Assembly: GCA_035316325.1 (NCBI GenBank)
Contig: DATHJB010000080.1
Location: 35,793-99,792 of the forward strand
Direction of reading: 5' to 3'
Origin: Acidimicrobiales bacterium
Lineage (GTDB): Bacteria > Actinomycetota > Acidimicrobiia > Acidimicrobiales > VFJN01
DNA: 64,000 nucleotides
Made by a program: the position numbers and the translations under genes. Under the pieces are notes generated by a model. It did not search any database. It was not told where the DNA came from and saw only the letters and a program-made list of their open reading frames with translations. This document shows, one piece after another, positions 1 through 8,546 of the stretch (its first letter is position 1; every line of letters starts with the position of its first letter).

Positions 1-2
1 TG

Positions 3-1217
3 ATGCACGCCGCAGCCTGGGGCGACCACCTCATCGCCCACTACGGCCGCTGGCTGTCCGAGCACCACCCCGAGCACCTCCACAGCTACGCCGACCTGCT
101 GCAGGGCTCGCCCGGCGGCGACACCGGCGCTCCGGAGACCAAGAACAACCCGATCCCCCGCGGCTGGTACCACACCGACTGGGTGGCCGACCTGACGATC
201 GACTGGCTCGACACCCTGGCCGAGGACGACAGCTGGTTCTGCTGGATGAGCTTCCCCGACCCCCACCACCCGTGGGACCCGCCGGCCGGTGAGCTCGACC
301 GGGTCGACTGGCGCGACCTCGACCTCCCGCCCGGCCACCCCGGCGACGAGGCGAGCGTCCGCCGGGTGCTGGAGGGCAAGCCGCCGCACTGGCTGGCCTA
401 CTGGGAGGGCTCGTGGTCGAACGTGGAGGGCGGCCCGGCCGGCTTCTCCCCCGGCCCCCTCACGGACGACCAGCTGCGGGAGGTCAACGCCAAGGTCCAC
501 GTGATGAACGAGCTGATCGACGAGGCGTGCGGCCGGGTGCTCGACCGCATCGCCGCCCGCGGCTGGGGCGACGACACCGACGTGATCTTCACCACCGACC
601 ACGGCGAGCTCCAGGGCGACTTCGGCCTCCTCTACAAGGGCCCCTTCCACACCGACGCCCTCATGCGGCTTCCGCTGGTGTGGCGCCCGGCCCCCAGCGC
701 GGGCGTCACACCAGCGGTCATCACCGACCCTGTCGGCCAGGTCGACCTCGCCCCCACGTTCTGCGCCATCGCCGGCATCGAGCCCGCCGACTGGATGCAG
801 GGCGCCGCCCTCCCCACCGGCGACGGCCCCGACGGCACCCCGAGCCGCGAGCGGGCGCTGTGCGAGTGGGACAGCCAGTTCCCTGGCCACGGCATGCACC
901 TGCGGACCGTCTACCGCGACGGCTGGCTGTGCACGGTGTACGAGCCGTCGACGGTCGGGCAGCCGACCGGCCTCGAGAGGGTGTTCGGCGACGGCGTGCT
1001 GCGCCCCAGCGGGGTCGCCTACGAGCGCAGCTTCGACGGCCCGGGCGGCGTCGGCATCGCCACCGGCGAGCTGTACGACGTGGCCGACGACCCCCACCAG
1101 TGGCACAACCGCTGGGACGACCCGGCCGTGAAGGCCCTGCGTGACGACCTGATCGCCGATCTCTACGCCGGCCTGTCGACCGAGGTGCGCCACCTCGACG
1201 TCGAGGCCCCGGCCTGA
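3..1217 (+). CDS. Sulfatase family hydrolase, 5'-truncated by the window edge
   Basis: C-terminal part (about 404 residues) of an alkaline-phosphatase-superfamily sulfatase, which hydrolyses a sulfate ester on an unknown substrate. Visible signs are a PDPHHPWDPP segment near residue 85, the late metal-site segment TTDHGELQGD with the following GLLYKGPFHT near residue 200, and a C-terminal block ending in a DDPHQWHN motif typical of choline- and aryl-sulfatases. The N-terminal part, where the formylglycine Cys/Ser nucleophile and the first metal aspartates lie, is absent, so the gene almost certainly begins upstream and the ATG at position 3 is probably internal. The stop lies 11 bp before the dehalogenase start, so the two are probably co-transcribed. 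Family assignment is firm; the substrate is not known. Confidence 0.85.
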   Translation: MHAAAWGDHLIAHYGRWLSEHHPEHLHSYADLLQGSPGGDTGAPETKNNPIPRGWYHTDWVADLTIDWLDTLAEDDSWFCWMSFPDPHHPWDPPAGELDRVDWRDLDLPPGHPGDEASVRRVLEGKPPHWLAYWEGSWSNVEGGPAGFSPGPLTDDQLREVNAKVHVMNELIDEACGRVLDRIAARGWGDDTDVIFTTDHGELQGDFGLLYKGPFHTDALMRLPLVWRPAPSAGVTPAVITDPVGQVDLAPTFCAIAGIEPADWMQGAALPTGDGPDGTPSRERALCEWDSQFPGHGMHLRTVYRDGWLCTVYEPSTVGQPTGLERVFGDGVLRPSGVAYERSFDGPGGVGIATGELYDVADDPHQWHNRWDDPAVKALRDDLIADLYAGLSTEVRHLDVEAPA

Positions 1218-1228
1218 CCGGAGGAACC

Positions 1229-2143
1229 ATGGAACTGCTCCGCACGCCCGACGCCCGCTTCGAGGGGCTGCCCGACTTCCCGTTCGCGCCCCACTACGTG
1301 GAGGTCGACGACACCGACGGCGACCCGCTGCGCGTCCACCACCTCGACGAGGGACCGGCGGACGGCCAGGTGGTCCTGCTGCTGCACGGCGAGCCGTCGT
1401 GGAGCTTCCTGTACCGCACGATGATCCCCGTGCTGGTCGACGCCGGGCTGCGCTGCGTGGCGCCCGACCTGGTCGGCTTCGGTCGCTCCGACAAGCCGGT
1501 CGTGAGGGCCGACTACACGTTCGCCCGCCACGTCGAGTGGATGCGGGAGGCGCTGTTCGACCGCCTCGACCTGCGCGACGTGACGCTGGTCGGGCAGGAC
1601 TGGGGCGGGCTCGTCGGCCTGCGCCTGGTGGGCGAGCACCCCGAGCGCTTCGCCCGCGTCGTCGTCGCCAACAGCGGCCTGCCGACCGGCGACCAGCCGC
1701 TGACCGACGCCTTCCTGGCCTGGCAGAAGTTCTCGCAGGAGACGCCGGCGTTCCCGGTGGGCCGGATCGTCGACGGCGGCTGCACCAGCGACCTGCCGCC
1801 CGAGGTGATCGCCGCCTACGACGCCCCCTTCCCCGACGACGCGTCGACGGCGGGTGCCCGGACCTTCCCCACGCTGGTGCCGACGTCGCCCGACGACCCG
1901 GCGACGGCCGCCAACCGCGCCGCATGGGAGACGCTGGCGGCGTTCGAGAAGCCGCTGCTGACGGCGTTCTCCGACGGCGACCCGATCACCCGGGGCGGCG
2001 AGGGCATCTTCCAGCGCCTGGTCCCGGGGGCGAAGGACCAGCCCCACACGACGATCGCGGGCGGCGGCCACTTCCTCCAGGAGGACAAGGGCCCGGAGCT
2101 GGCCCGGGTGGTGGCCGACTTCGTGGCGGCGACCCCGCGGTGA
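1229..2143 (+). CDS. Haloalkane dehalogenase (alpha/beta hydrolase), DhlA/DhmA type
   Basis: A 304-residue alpha/beta-hydrolase, the usual length for haloalkane dehalogenases (haloalkane + water to alcohol + halide, cytosolic). The oxyanion-hole strand reads HGEPSWSFLYR. The nucleophile elbow GQDWGG places Asp at about residue 124, followed by the Trp used for halide binding. A downstream Asp near 251 (SDGDPI) and His near 281 (GGGHFLQED) complete a plausible triad. The pattern fits subfamily HLD-I. A clear GGAGGAA ribosome site precedes the ATG. It follows the sulfatase by 11 bp, and its end faces the convergent TetR gene. Epoxide hydrolases share this fold, but the Trp after the nucleophile and HGEPSW favour a dehalogenase. 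Confidence 0.85.
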   Translation: MELLRTPDARFEGLPDFPFAPHYVEVDDTDGDPLRVHHLDEGPADGQVVLLLHGEPSWSFLYRTMIPVLVDAGLRCVAPDLVGFGRSDKPVVRADYTFARHVEWMREALFDRLDLRDVTLVGQDWGGLVGLRLVGEHPERFARVVVANSGLPTGDQPLTDAFLAWQKFSQETPAFPVGRIVDGGCTSDLPPEVIAAYDAPFPDDASTAGARTFPTLVPTSPDDPATAANRAAWETLAAFEKPLLTAFSDGDPITRGGEGIFQRLVPGAKDQPHTTIAGGGHFLQEDKGPELARVVADFVAATPR

Positions 2144-2159
2144 ACCGCTGGTCGGAGCG

Positions 2160-2744
2160 CTAGCGCCGCAGACCCGAGACCACGATCTCGACGAAGCGGT
2201 GCCAGTCGCCGCTGGCCCGGGAGACGACGGTGGCGAGCCCGCAGGTGACGGCCAGGATGTCGGCACCCTCGACGTCCTCACGGATGGTCCCGTCGGCCTG
2301 GCCCTTGTTGATCAGGTCGACCAGCTCGCCCTCGAACTCGGCCCGCAGCTCGCCCGGTGCCTCGCCGGAGCCGACCGTGGCCTCGACCACGCTGCAGAAG
2401 CCCCGGTCGCGCACCTGCGTCTCGCCGATGTGGGTGAGCAGCAGCGACAGCGCCTCGAGCGGCTCGGGGCGCTCCCGGCACACCTCGCGGTAGTAGGTGA
2501 GGATGTCGCCGAAGCGCTGCTGGGCGGCCGCCTCGACCATCGCCTCCTTGGTGGGGAAGTGCCGGTAGAGGGTGCCGATGCCCACTCCCGCCTGCCGGGC
2601 CACCTCCTCCATCGACACGTCGTCGCCCCGTTCGGCGAACAGCGTGCGTGCCGCGTCGAGGACCCGGATGCGGTTGCGCTCGGCGTCGGCCCGTCGGCGG
2701 CGGGGCGTGGTGTCGGTGGTGGCGGCGGAAACAGGGGTTGACAT
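2160..2744 (-). CDS. TetR-family transcriptional repressor
   Basis: A 194-residue TetR regulator. The N-terminal helix-turn-helix spans about residues 20-65 (ARTLFAERGDDVSMEEVARQ, then GIGTLYRHFPTKEAMV); the rest is a ligand-binding helical domain that does not reveal the ligand. I chose the ATG at 2744 because GGAAGGAG lies just upstream; a start at 2774 would add ten residues with no ribosome site. Two palindromes with CGGAA/TTCCG half-sites lie at the start and just upstream (2745-2761, 2775-2789), which suggests autoregulation. It converges on the dehalogenase (16 bp between stops), so dehalogenase control is possible but its own upstream sites do not reach that promoter. A similar half-site pair occurs in the exporter promoter at 15.5 kb. 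Confidence 0.9.
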   Translation of the reverse strand: MSTPVSAATTDTTPRRRRADAERNRIRVLDAARTLFAERGDDVSMEEVARQAGVGIGTLYRHFPTKEAMVEAAAQQRFGDILTYYREVCRERPEPLEALSLLLTHIGETQVRDRGFCSVVEATVGSGEAPGELRAEFEGELVDLINKGQADGTIREDVEGADILAVTCGLATVVSRASGDWHRFVEIVVSGLRR

Positions 2745-2789
2745 GCGGAATCTCCTTCCGCCTAATCTAATCACCGGAATCCAATTCCG
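2745..2789. promoter_or_regulatory. Two palindromic operator candidates of the TetR gene
   Basis: Site 1 is GCGGAA-TCTCC-TTCCGC (2745-2761) and contains the ribosome site of the TetR gene. Site 2 is CGGAAT-CCA-ATTCCG (2775-2789), a perfect palindrome. Both fit CGGAA-N5-TTCCG. Size, symmetry and position match TetR operators; binding is inferred. Confidence 0.6.
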
Positions 2790-3132
2790 CTTCCAAGCCT
2801 GGGGAAGGCGACGAGGTCAGGGCGACCTCATGGCAACCGTGACCGTCGTGGTCCACATCGCACAAGTTGTTTCGAATCTTTCTAGATAAGAAGTGCCCAC
2901 GAGATTTCGAAATAGATCGACCGATCGAACCCTGATCGCCGAAAGACGTGACATTTAGCACGTCATGTCGTAGCTGGTTGAACACTCTGCGGGTTGCTGG
3001 TAAATTGGGCCTCGGTCAGTACATATCGGCCGGGCAGCTGGGGCTGGGGATTGCACCGGTCCGACCGTGGCGTTTAGTCGTTCCAGTCGTCACTTTCTGA
3101 GCCTATTTGTCTTGGATGTACAGGGGTCGACA
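2790..3132. other. Long intergenic region between TetR and response regulator
   Basis: About 340 bp without a convincing gene and clearly more AT-rich than the surroundings. It holds a perfect interrupted palindrome GAGGTC-AGGGC-GACCTC at 2813-2829, TTCGAA-type repeats around 2872-2910, and a short inverted repeat GACAT-N9-ATGTC near 2950. It probably carries the divergent promoters of the TetR gene and the response regulator; no -35/-10 pair can be named with confidence. Confidence 0.5.
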
Positions 3133-3900
3133 TTGCGCGTACTCGTGGTAGAACCCGATGCAGCTTCGGCGGAGACGCTGATCCGTGGACTCGAAAGGCA
3201 CAACCACGACGCCCAGAGCGTCGGGACGGGAGCCGACGCGCTGCGGGCCTACCACCGCGCCGACCTCCTGCTGCTCGACCTGGAGCTGCCCGACATCGAC
3301 GGCCTCGAGGTCTGCCGGGGCGTCCGCAGCGCCTGCGACACGCCGATCATCGCCGTGACGAAGCGCGGCAGCGAGCTCGACCGGGTGCTCGGTCTCCAGG
3401 CCGGCGCCGACGACTACCTGGTGAAGCCGTACTGGTTCCGTGAGCTGATGGCCCGCATCGACGCGGTGATGCGCCGGGCGGCAGGGCCACGCACCGGCCA
3501 CGCCGCCGGCCCGGTCGAGCGGGGCCCGCTGCACATCGACCCGGCCCGGCGCGAGGTGCGGCTCCGCGGCCACGTGGTCGGTCTCACCCGCAAGGAGTTC
3601 GACCTGCTCGGCCTCCTCGCCTCCCGGCCCGAGGCGGTGTTCTCCCGCCAGGAGCTGGCGCTGCGGGTGTGGGACGGCAACTGCACCGAGTCGAGCCGCA
3701 CCATCGACACCCACGTCAGCAGCGTGCGCAACAAGCTGGGCTCCGGCACCTGGATCGTCACCGTCCGGGGCGTCGGCTTCCGCTTCGGCGAGGACCGCGC
3801 CGCCCTGGTCGACGACGACCCCCACGGCCCGACGCGACCGCTCGACGACATGGCCCGGCGGGCACATCGGCGGCGGGCGCCCATCGGCTCAGCGACGTGA
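3133..3900 (+). CDS. OmpR/PhoB-type response regulator
   Basis: Two-component response regulator, about 255 residues. The receiver domain (residues 1-118) keeps the acidic pair, the phospho-acceptor Asp near 49 in LLLDLELPDIDG, the Thr of AVTK and Lys near 98 in DYLVKPYW. The winged-helix output domain covers about 135-235 (LTRKEFDLLGLLASRPEAVF through TVRGVGFRFG). A 25-residue basic tail follows. I place the start at TTG 3133, six bases after AGGGG, because LRVLVVEPD is the normal beginning of the receiver; a GTG at 3067 would add 22 unrelated residues. No histidine kinase is adjacent, so it is an orphan here. Its last 12 bp overlap the convergent monooxygenase end. Confidence 0.88.
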   Translation: MRVLVVEPDAASAETLIRGLERHNHDAQSVGTGADALRAYHRADLLLLDLELPDIDGLEVCRGVRSACDTPIIAVTKRGSELDRVLGLQAGADDYLVKPYWFRELMARIDAVMRRAAGPRTGHAAGPVERGPLHIDPARREVRLRGHVVGLTRKEFDLLGLLASRPEAVFSRQELALRVWDGNCTESSRTIDTHVSSVRNKLGSGTWIVTVRGVGFRFGEDRAALVDDDPHGPTRPLDDMARRAHRRRAPIGSAT

Positions 3901-5346
3901 CCCGGCGACGGCCGGGGCCCCGAACCAGCGGGTGAGCGCCGCCTCGAGGCCCGCGGCGTCGTCGCCGGAGCCGACCCAGGCCACGTGCCCGTCGGGGCGG
4001 ACCAGCACCAGGTCACCGGCGTCGAGGCCCGCCACGCCCAGCCCGGGCACCGCCCGGACCCGGTCGCCCCACGGCACGTCGGCGACGTCGACCCCGCACC
4101 CGAGAAGCAGGCCGTGGTGTCGGGTCGGATCCCACCAGCTGCAGGGCGGGAGGCGGGTGCCGACGAGCGGGTGGTCGTCCGGGTCGGCCGGGTAGCGGAC
4201 GTCGACGCCGCTGACCACCGCAGCGAGCTGGTCGCGGGCGGCGGGCAGAGCGAGCAGCTCCCCCAGCACCGCCCGCAGCGGGTCGAGGTCCGCCGAGCCG
4301 AGCAGCAGCAGCTCCTGGGCCCGGACGTCGTCCTGCACCGCGGCGCCGACCGGGTGGCGCTCGTCGTGGTAGCTGTCGAGCAGGTCGAGTGCAGTCGAGC
4401 CCTGCACCACCGCCGCCAGCTTCCAACCCAGGTTGAAGGCGTCGCCCAGCCCGCTGTTCAGCGCCTGGCCGCCGATCGGCATCTGCCGGTGGGCGGCGTC
4501 GCCGGCCAGCAGCACCCGGCCCCGCCGGTACTCGGCAGCCTTCCGGGTGACGTTGTCGAAGGCGTTCAGCCACCGGGGCGTGCCCGACGAGACGTCCTCG
4601 CCGGTGACCCGCCTCCAGGCACCGGCCAGCTCCGCGAACGTCGGGTCGCGCCCGGCCGGGGCCCGGCCCGCCTCGTGGACCATCAACCGGGTCACGCCGT
4701 CGGGCCGCCGGGCGGCGATCGCGAGCCCGCCCGGCAGCCGCTCGAAGCGCCGGTTCGGTACGTCGATGCCCGCGACGTCGCCCCTCAGCAGCTCGCGGGT
4801 CGCGTCCGTACCGGGGAACGCGATCCCCGCGAGCCGCCGGACGGTGCTGTCCTGCCCGTCGCAGCCCACGAGGTACGAGCATCGGAGGGTGCTGGTCCCG
4901 TCCGGTGCCGTGACGGTCGCCGCGACGTGGTCGTCGTGCACCTCGAGGGCGACCAGCTCGTGGCGACGGCGGACGACAGCGCCGAGCTGCACCGCCCACG
5001 TTCCCAGCAGGGCCTCGGTGTCGGTCTGCGGCACCTTCCAATGACCGGCGTACGGGCTGGCCACGCCACCGACGGCGAGCGGCAGCCCCCCGAAGTGACC
5101 CACCTCCTCCCGGGGCGGCCTCACATTGGGCGCCCCGCCCAGCCGCTCCACCAGGCCCCGCTGGTCGAGGATCTCCATCGTGCGGGCGCTCAGCTGCGAC
5201 GCCCGCGACTCGTCGTGCGGCGAGGCCAGCCGCTCCACCACCACGACGTCGACGCCGCCCAGCCGCAGCTCGCCCGCCAGCAGCAGGCCGACCGGACCGG
5301 CCCCGACCACGACGACGTCGGTCGTCAGCTGTCGCACGGAGCTCAC
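3889..5346 (-). CDS. FAD-dependent aromatic monooxygenase A (PgaE/RdmE-like)
   Basis: A 485-residue class A flavoprotein hydroxylase, probably acting on the aromatic polyketide. Motifs: Rossmann GAGPVGLLLAGEL near residue 15, the NAD(P)H/FAD DG motif LVGCDGQDSTVRR near 155, and the GD motif RVLLAGDAAHRQMPIGGQ near 280. The C-terminal 110 residues fit the thioredoxin-like tail of the PgaE/PhzS group. The start is GTG at 5346, whose last two bases form the TGA of the aromatase/cyclase (GTGA overlap), so translation is coupled. It is the last gene of the leftward polyketide run. It differs from the closely paired enzymes B and C, so it probably does a separate oxidation. Exact regiochemistry cannot be read. 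Confidence 0.9.
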   Translation of the reverse strand: MSSVRQLTTDVVVVGAGPVGLLLAGELRLGGVDVVVVERLASPHDESRASQLSARTMEILDQRGLVERLGGAPNVRPPREEVGHFGGLPLAVGGVASPYAGHWKVPQTDTEALLGTWAVQLGAVVRRRHELVALEVHDDHVAATVTAPDGTSTLRCSYLVGCDGQDSTVRRLAGIAFPGTDATRELLRGDVAGIDVPNRRFERLPGGLAIAARRPDGVTRLMVHEAGRAPAGRDPTFAELAGAWRRVTGEDVSSGTPRWLNAFDNVTRKAAEYRRGRVLLAGDAAHRQMPIGGQALNSGLGDAFNLGWKLAAVVQGSTALDLLDSYHDERHPVGAAVQDDVRAQELLLLGSADLDPLRAVLGELLALPAARDQLAAVVSGVDVRYPADPDDHPLVGTRLPPCSWWDPTRHHGLLLGCGVDVADVPWGDRVRAVPGLGVAGLDAGDLVLVRPDGHVAWVGSGDDAAGLEAALTRWFGAPAVAGSRR

Positions 5347-6281
5347 CGCCGGCTCTCGGCGTACTCCTTGGCGTGGCCCAGCGTGGCGAGGCTGTTGCCG
5401 CTGAGCGCCTTGTGCACGAACTCCTTCGCCTCGGCGACCCCGGCGCCCTCGCCCAGCACCGCCGCCACGTTGGCCTCGTTGATCGCCACCGTGTGCCGCG
5501 ACGCCGCGACCACCCCGTCGTCGGTGTCGGTGAGCAGCCAGCGGCCGGTGTGCAGCGTCATCAGCGCCGGCACCACCACCTGCTTGTAGACGATCCTCGT
5601 GGACGGGAAGCACACCCGCACCGACTTGGTGGTGTGGGTCGACCCGTCCTTCGTCCTCGTGTCCATCTCCAGCACCTGCAGGCCGGGCGTCGGCTCGTCG
5701 AGCGCAACCCGGCCCACGTGCGGCAGCCGCTCCTCCCAGCGGTCGGCCTCGTTGAGGAAGTCGTAGACGTCCTTCCCGGCCCCCGCGATCTCGACGGTGT
5801 CGTCGAACGTGAGCACCAGGTCGCGGCGGCCGATCGCCAGCTCGGCGTTGGCCTTCAGCGCCGCCAGCTCCGAGGTGCTGTTGCGGTCGACGGCCTGGTC
5901 GATCCACTCCAGCTTGGCGGGGTCGTCGTCGACGGCGCGGTAGTCGTGCAGCAGCCGCACCCGCGCCACGTCCTCGGCCTGCGGCTCGACGATCCAGGTG
6001 CCGCCCATCGCTCCGACGGGAGGGGTCGACACCTCCTGGCGGAACTCGATGCGGCGCTCGGCCGAGTCGAGCACCCGGCGCGACGTCCACGCCTTGGCCT
6101 CGCCGTTGGCGGTGGCCCAGATGCGGATGCGCTCACCGGTGTCGCTGCGCTCCAGCTGCTCGACGTGGATGGTGGGCGGGAACACCTGGGGCCAGTTGGT
6201 GACGTCCGCGATGAGGTCGTAGACCTGCGCCGCGGGGGCCTGCACGGTGATCCCGTGCTCGACGTTGCGGGTCTCGGGCAT
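5343..6281 (-). CDS. Didomain polyketide aromatase/cyclase (SRPBCC)
   Basis: A 312-residue protein with two START/SRPBCC cyclase domains, about 1-145 (VQAPAAQVYDLIADVTNWPQ) and 155-305 (GAGKDVYDFLNEADRWEERL). Didomain aromatase/cyclases of the ActVII type cyclise and dehydrate the first ring of a ketoreduced poly-beta-ketone on the ACP, which fits the ketoreductase encoded just upstream. AGAGGAG precedes the ATG. Between the ketoreductase stop and this ribosome site is a perfect 20-bp hairpin that may tune expression of the last two genes. The 3' end overlaps monooxygenase A. Confidence 0.88.
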   Translation of the reverse strand: MPETRNVEHGITVQAPAAQVYDLIADVTNWPQVFPPTIHVEQLERSDTGERIRIWATANGEAKAWTSRRVLDSAERRIEFRQEVSTPPVGAMGGTWIVEPQAEDVARVRLLHDYRAVDDDPAKLEWIDQAVDRNSTSELAALKANAELAIGRRDLVLTFDDTVEIAGAGKDVYDFLNEADRWEERLPHVGRVALDEPTPGLQVLEMDTRTKDGSTHTTKSVRVCFPSTRIVYKQVVVPALMTLHTGRWLLTDTDDGVVAASRHTVAINEANVAAVLGEGAGVAEAKEFVHKALSGNSLATLGHAKEYAESRR

Positions 6282-6301
6282 GGTGGCTCCTCTCGTCTCG
6301 T

Positions 6302-6351
6302 CGTTCTGTCTTCGCTGAGCCGGCTATTCCGGGCTCAGCGAAGACAGAACG
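6302..6351 (-). repeat. Perfect 20-bp inverted repeat inside the polyketide operon
   Basis: Arms 6302-6321 and 6332-6351 are exact reverse complements (one arm CGTTCTGTCTTCGCTGAGCC) around a 10-nt loop. It begins 5 nt after the ketoreductase stop and ends about 20 nt before the aromatase start. No U-run follows on the minus strand, so a simple rho-independent terminator is unlikely. An RNA-processing, mRNA-stabilising or attenuating hairpin is more plausible. Confidence 0.75.
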
Positions 6352-6356
6352 CTGGT

Positions 6357-7133
6357 TCAGAAGTTGCCCAGGCCGCCGCAGACGTTGATCGCCTGCGAGG
6401 TGACCGAGGCCGCGGTGTCGGAGAGCAGGTAGCCGACCATGCCGGCCACCTCGTCGGGCGTGGAGTACCGGCCGAGCGGGATCTTGGCCTGGAACTGCTC
6501 GAGGATCTGGTCCTCGCTGGTCTCGTAGGCCGCGGCGTAGCCCTGCCGCACCCGCTGGGCCATGGGCGTCTCGACGTAGCCGGGGCAGACGGCGTTGACG
6601 GTGATGCCGGTCTTGGCCAGCTCGTTGCCGAGCGCCTTGGTGAAGCCGACCACGCCATGCTTCGACGCCGAGTACGGCGCCCCCAGCACCACACCCTGCT
6701 TGCCGGCTGTCGAGGCGATGTTGACGATGCGGCCCCACGGCAGCTCCCGCATCCCGCCGATCGACAGGACGTCGCGGCTCATGAGGAAGACGCTGTGGAG
6801 GTTGGTGGCGACCACGTCGAACCACAGGTCGTCGGCGATCTCGGCGGTCACCCCGCCGCCGCTGCGCCCGGCGTTGTTGACCAGGACGTCGACCGGTCCG
6901 TAGGTGTCGACCGCGGCCTCGACGAAGGCGCGCACCTGCTCGGGGTCGCGGACGTCGCAGGCCACGCCCTGGGCCTCGTGGCCGTCCTCGCGGAGCTCCT
7001 TGACGGTGAGGGCGACGTTGTCGGCGTCGCGGGCGCAGAGGAACACCTTGTTCCCCCCGGCGGCGACGAGCTGGGCCACGGCGCGGCCGATCCCGCTGGT
7101 GGCCCCGGTGACGAGTGCGACGTGTTGTGGCAT
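6357..7133 (-). CDS. Polyketide ketoreductase (SDR, ActIII-like)
   Basis: A 258-residue short-chain dehydrogenase/reductase. TGATSGIG near residue 9 binds the cofactor; NNAG near 86, Ser near 141 and the YSASK active site (Tyr about 154) give the catalytic set. In type II polyketide pathways this enzyme reduces one keto group, usually C-9, with NADPH on the ACP-bound chain. AGGAGG lies before the ATG. Position directly before a didomain aromatase/cyclase and after the carboxylase genes supports a polyketide rather than fatty-acid role; FabG is the alternative by sequence alone. Confidence 0.88.
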   Translation of the reverse strand: MPQHVALVTGATSGIGRAVAQLVAAGGNKVFLCARDADNVALTVKELREDGHEAQGVACDVRDPEQVRAFVEAAVDTYGPVDVLVNNAGRSGGGVTAEIADDLWFDVVATNLHSVFLMSRDVLSIGGMRELPWGRIVNIASTAGKQGVVLGAPYSASKHGVVGFTKALGNELAKTGITVNAVCPGYVETPMAQRVRQGYAAAYETSEDQILEQFQAKIPLGRYSTPDEVAGMVGYLLSDTAASVTSQAINVCGGLGNF

Positions 7134-7163
7134 GGCTCCTCCTGTGTGGGCAGGTCAGACGGG

Positions 7164-8546
7164 TCAGGCGGGTCGGGTGACTCGGTGGTTGCGGGCGCGG
7201 AGCACCTCGTCGACGATCGACGTGCTGTGCTCCCCGGCCCGGAAGGTCGGGTGGTGGACGACCTCGCGCAGGAAGTCGGTGGTGGTGCGGACGCCGGGGC
7301 CGCGCACCCGGAACTCGCCCAGGGCACGGTCCATGCGGTCAAGCGCCTGGTCGCGGTCGGGTGCCCAGACCACGAGCTTGGCGAGCAGCGAGTCGTAGGC
7401 GGCCGGCACCCGGTAGCCGGTGAAGCCGTGGGTGTCGACCCGCACGAACGGCCCGCCGGCGGGGACGAACTCCTCGAGCACCCCCGGCGTCGGGGCGAAG
7501 TCGCGGTCGGGGTCCTCCACGTTGATGCGGCACTCGACGGCGGCACCCCGGAGGACCACGTCGTCCTGGGAGAGCTTCAGCGGCTCGCCGGCGGCGACGT
7601 GCAGCTGCTGGTGCACCAGGTCGACGCCGGTGGCCATCTCGGTGACCGGGTGCTCCACCTGGATCCGGCAGTTGACCTCCATGAAGTAGAACTCGCCCTC
7701 CGGGCCGACCAGGAACTCGAACGTGCCGGCGCCCACGTAGCCGGCGGCCCGGGCGCCGTCGACGGCCACCTGCCCCATCTGCTGCACGATCCCGGGCGCC
7801 AGGCGGGGCGCCGGCGTCTCCTCCAGCAGCTTCTGGTGACGACGCTGGACCGAGCAGTCGCGCTCGCCCAGGTGCAGCACCGTGCCGTGGGTGTCGGCCA
7901 GCACCTGGATCTCCACGTGGCGGGCGGTCTCCAGGTAGCGCTCGACATACACCCGGGGGTCGCCGAACAGGGCCTGCGCCCCCGCCCGGGTCTCCAGGTA
8001 GGCGTCGGGGAAGTCGGCGCTGCGCTGCACCATCCGCATGCCCCGACCGCCGCCGCCGGCCGCGGCCTTGATGATCACCGGGTAGCCGACCTCGTCGGCG
8101 GTGCGATGGGCCACGTCGACCGACCGCAGCGGCTCCAGGCTCCCCGGCAGCATCGGGAGGCCGGCCCGGGCCATCATCCGGCGGGCCACGGTCTTGTCGC
8201 CCAGCTGGGCGGTCACCTCGGGCGGCGGGCCGATGAGCACGATGTCGTTGTCGCGGCAGACCTCGGCGAAGTCCGGGTCCTCGGAGAGGAAGCCGTAGCC
8301 GGGGTGGATGGCCTCCGCGCCGGTGCGGCGGGCCGTCTCCACGATGGCCGGGATGTTGAGGTAGCTGCGCTTGGCCGGGGCCGGGCCGATCTGCACCGAC
8401 TCGTCGGCGTAGGCGACCACCGCCGAGTCGCGGTCCTCGGTGGAGTGGACCGCCACGGTGGAGATGCCCAGCTCCCGGCAGGCCCGGGCGACGCGCAGGG
8501 CGATCTCGCCCCGGTTGGCGATCAGGACCTTGCGGAACATGGTCAC
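7164..8546 (-). CDS. accC: Biotin carboxylase subunit of acetyl-CoA carboxylase
   Basis: A 460-residue ATP-grasp enzyme that carboxylates biotin on BCCP with ATP and bicarbonate. It starts FRKVLIANRGEIALR, has the glycine-rich ATP loop AAAGGGGRGMR near residue 165, EVNCRIQVEHPVTE near 285 and the usual carboxylase C-domain. Length is normal (about 450). The possible GTG start at 8546 overlaps the BCCP stop as GTGA; ATG 8540 is the alternative and gives the standard N-terminus. It is one of three adjacent carboxylase genes inside the polyketide run, which implies dedicated malonyl-CoA supply. Confidence 0.93.
   Translation of the reverse strand: MTMFRKVLIANRGEIALRVARACRELGISTVAVHSTEDRDSAVVAYADESVQIGPAPAKRSYLNIPAIVETARRTGAEAIHPGYGFLSEDPDFAEVCRDNDIVLIGPPPEVTAQLGDKTVARRMMARAGLPMLPGSLEPLRSVDVAHRTADEVGYPVIIKAAAGGGGRGMRMVQRSADFPDAYLETRAGAQALFGDPRVYVERYLETARHVEIQVLADTHGTVLHLGERDCSVQRRHQKLLEETPAPRLAPGIVQQMGQVAVDGARAAGYVGAGTFEFLVGPEGEFYFMEVNCRIQVEHPVTEMATGVDLVHQQLHVAAGEPLKLSQDDVVLRGAAVECRINVEDPDRDFAPTPGVLEEFVPAGGPFVRVDTHGFTGYRVPAAYDSLLAKLVVWAPDRDQALDRMDRALGEFRVRGPGVRTTTDFLREVVHHPTFRAGEHSTSIVDEVLRARNHRVTRPA

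Noticed and set aside
2157..2166. GCGCTAGCGC palindrome at the convergent dehalogenase/TetR ends as a terminator
   Set aside because: The stem is only five base pairs with no loop or U-run; chance is a sufficient explanation.
3889..6090. Single 733-codon protein including monooxygenase A with a long N-terminal extension
   Set aside because: The extension overlaps the aromatase/cyclase in another frame and is Arg/Ala low-complexity; the flavin Rossmann motif begins right after the GTG at 5346.
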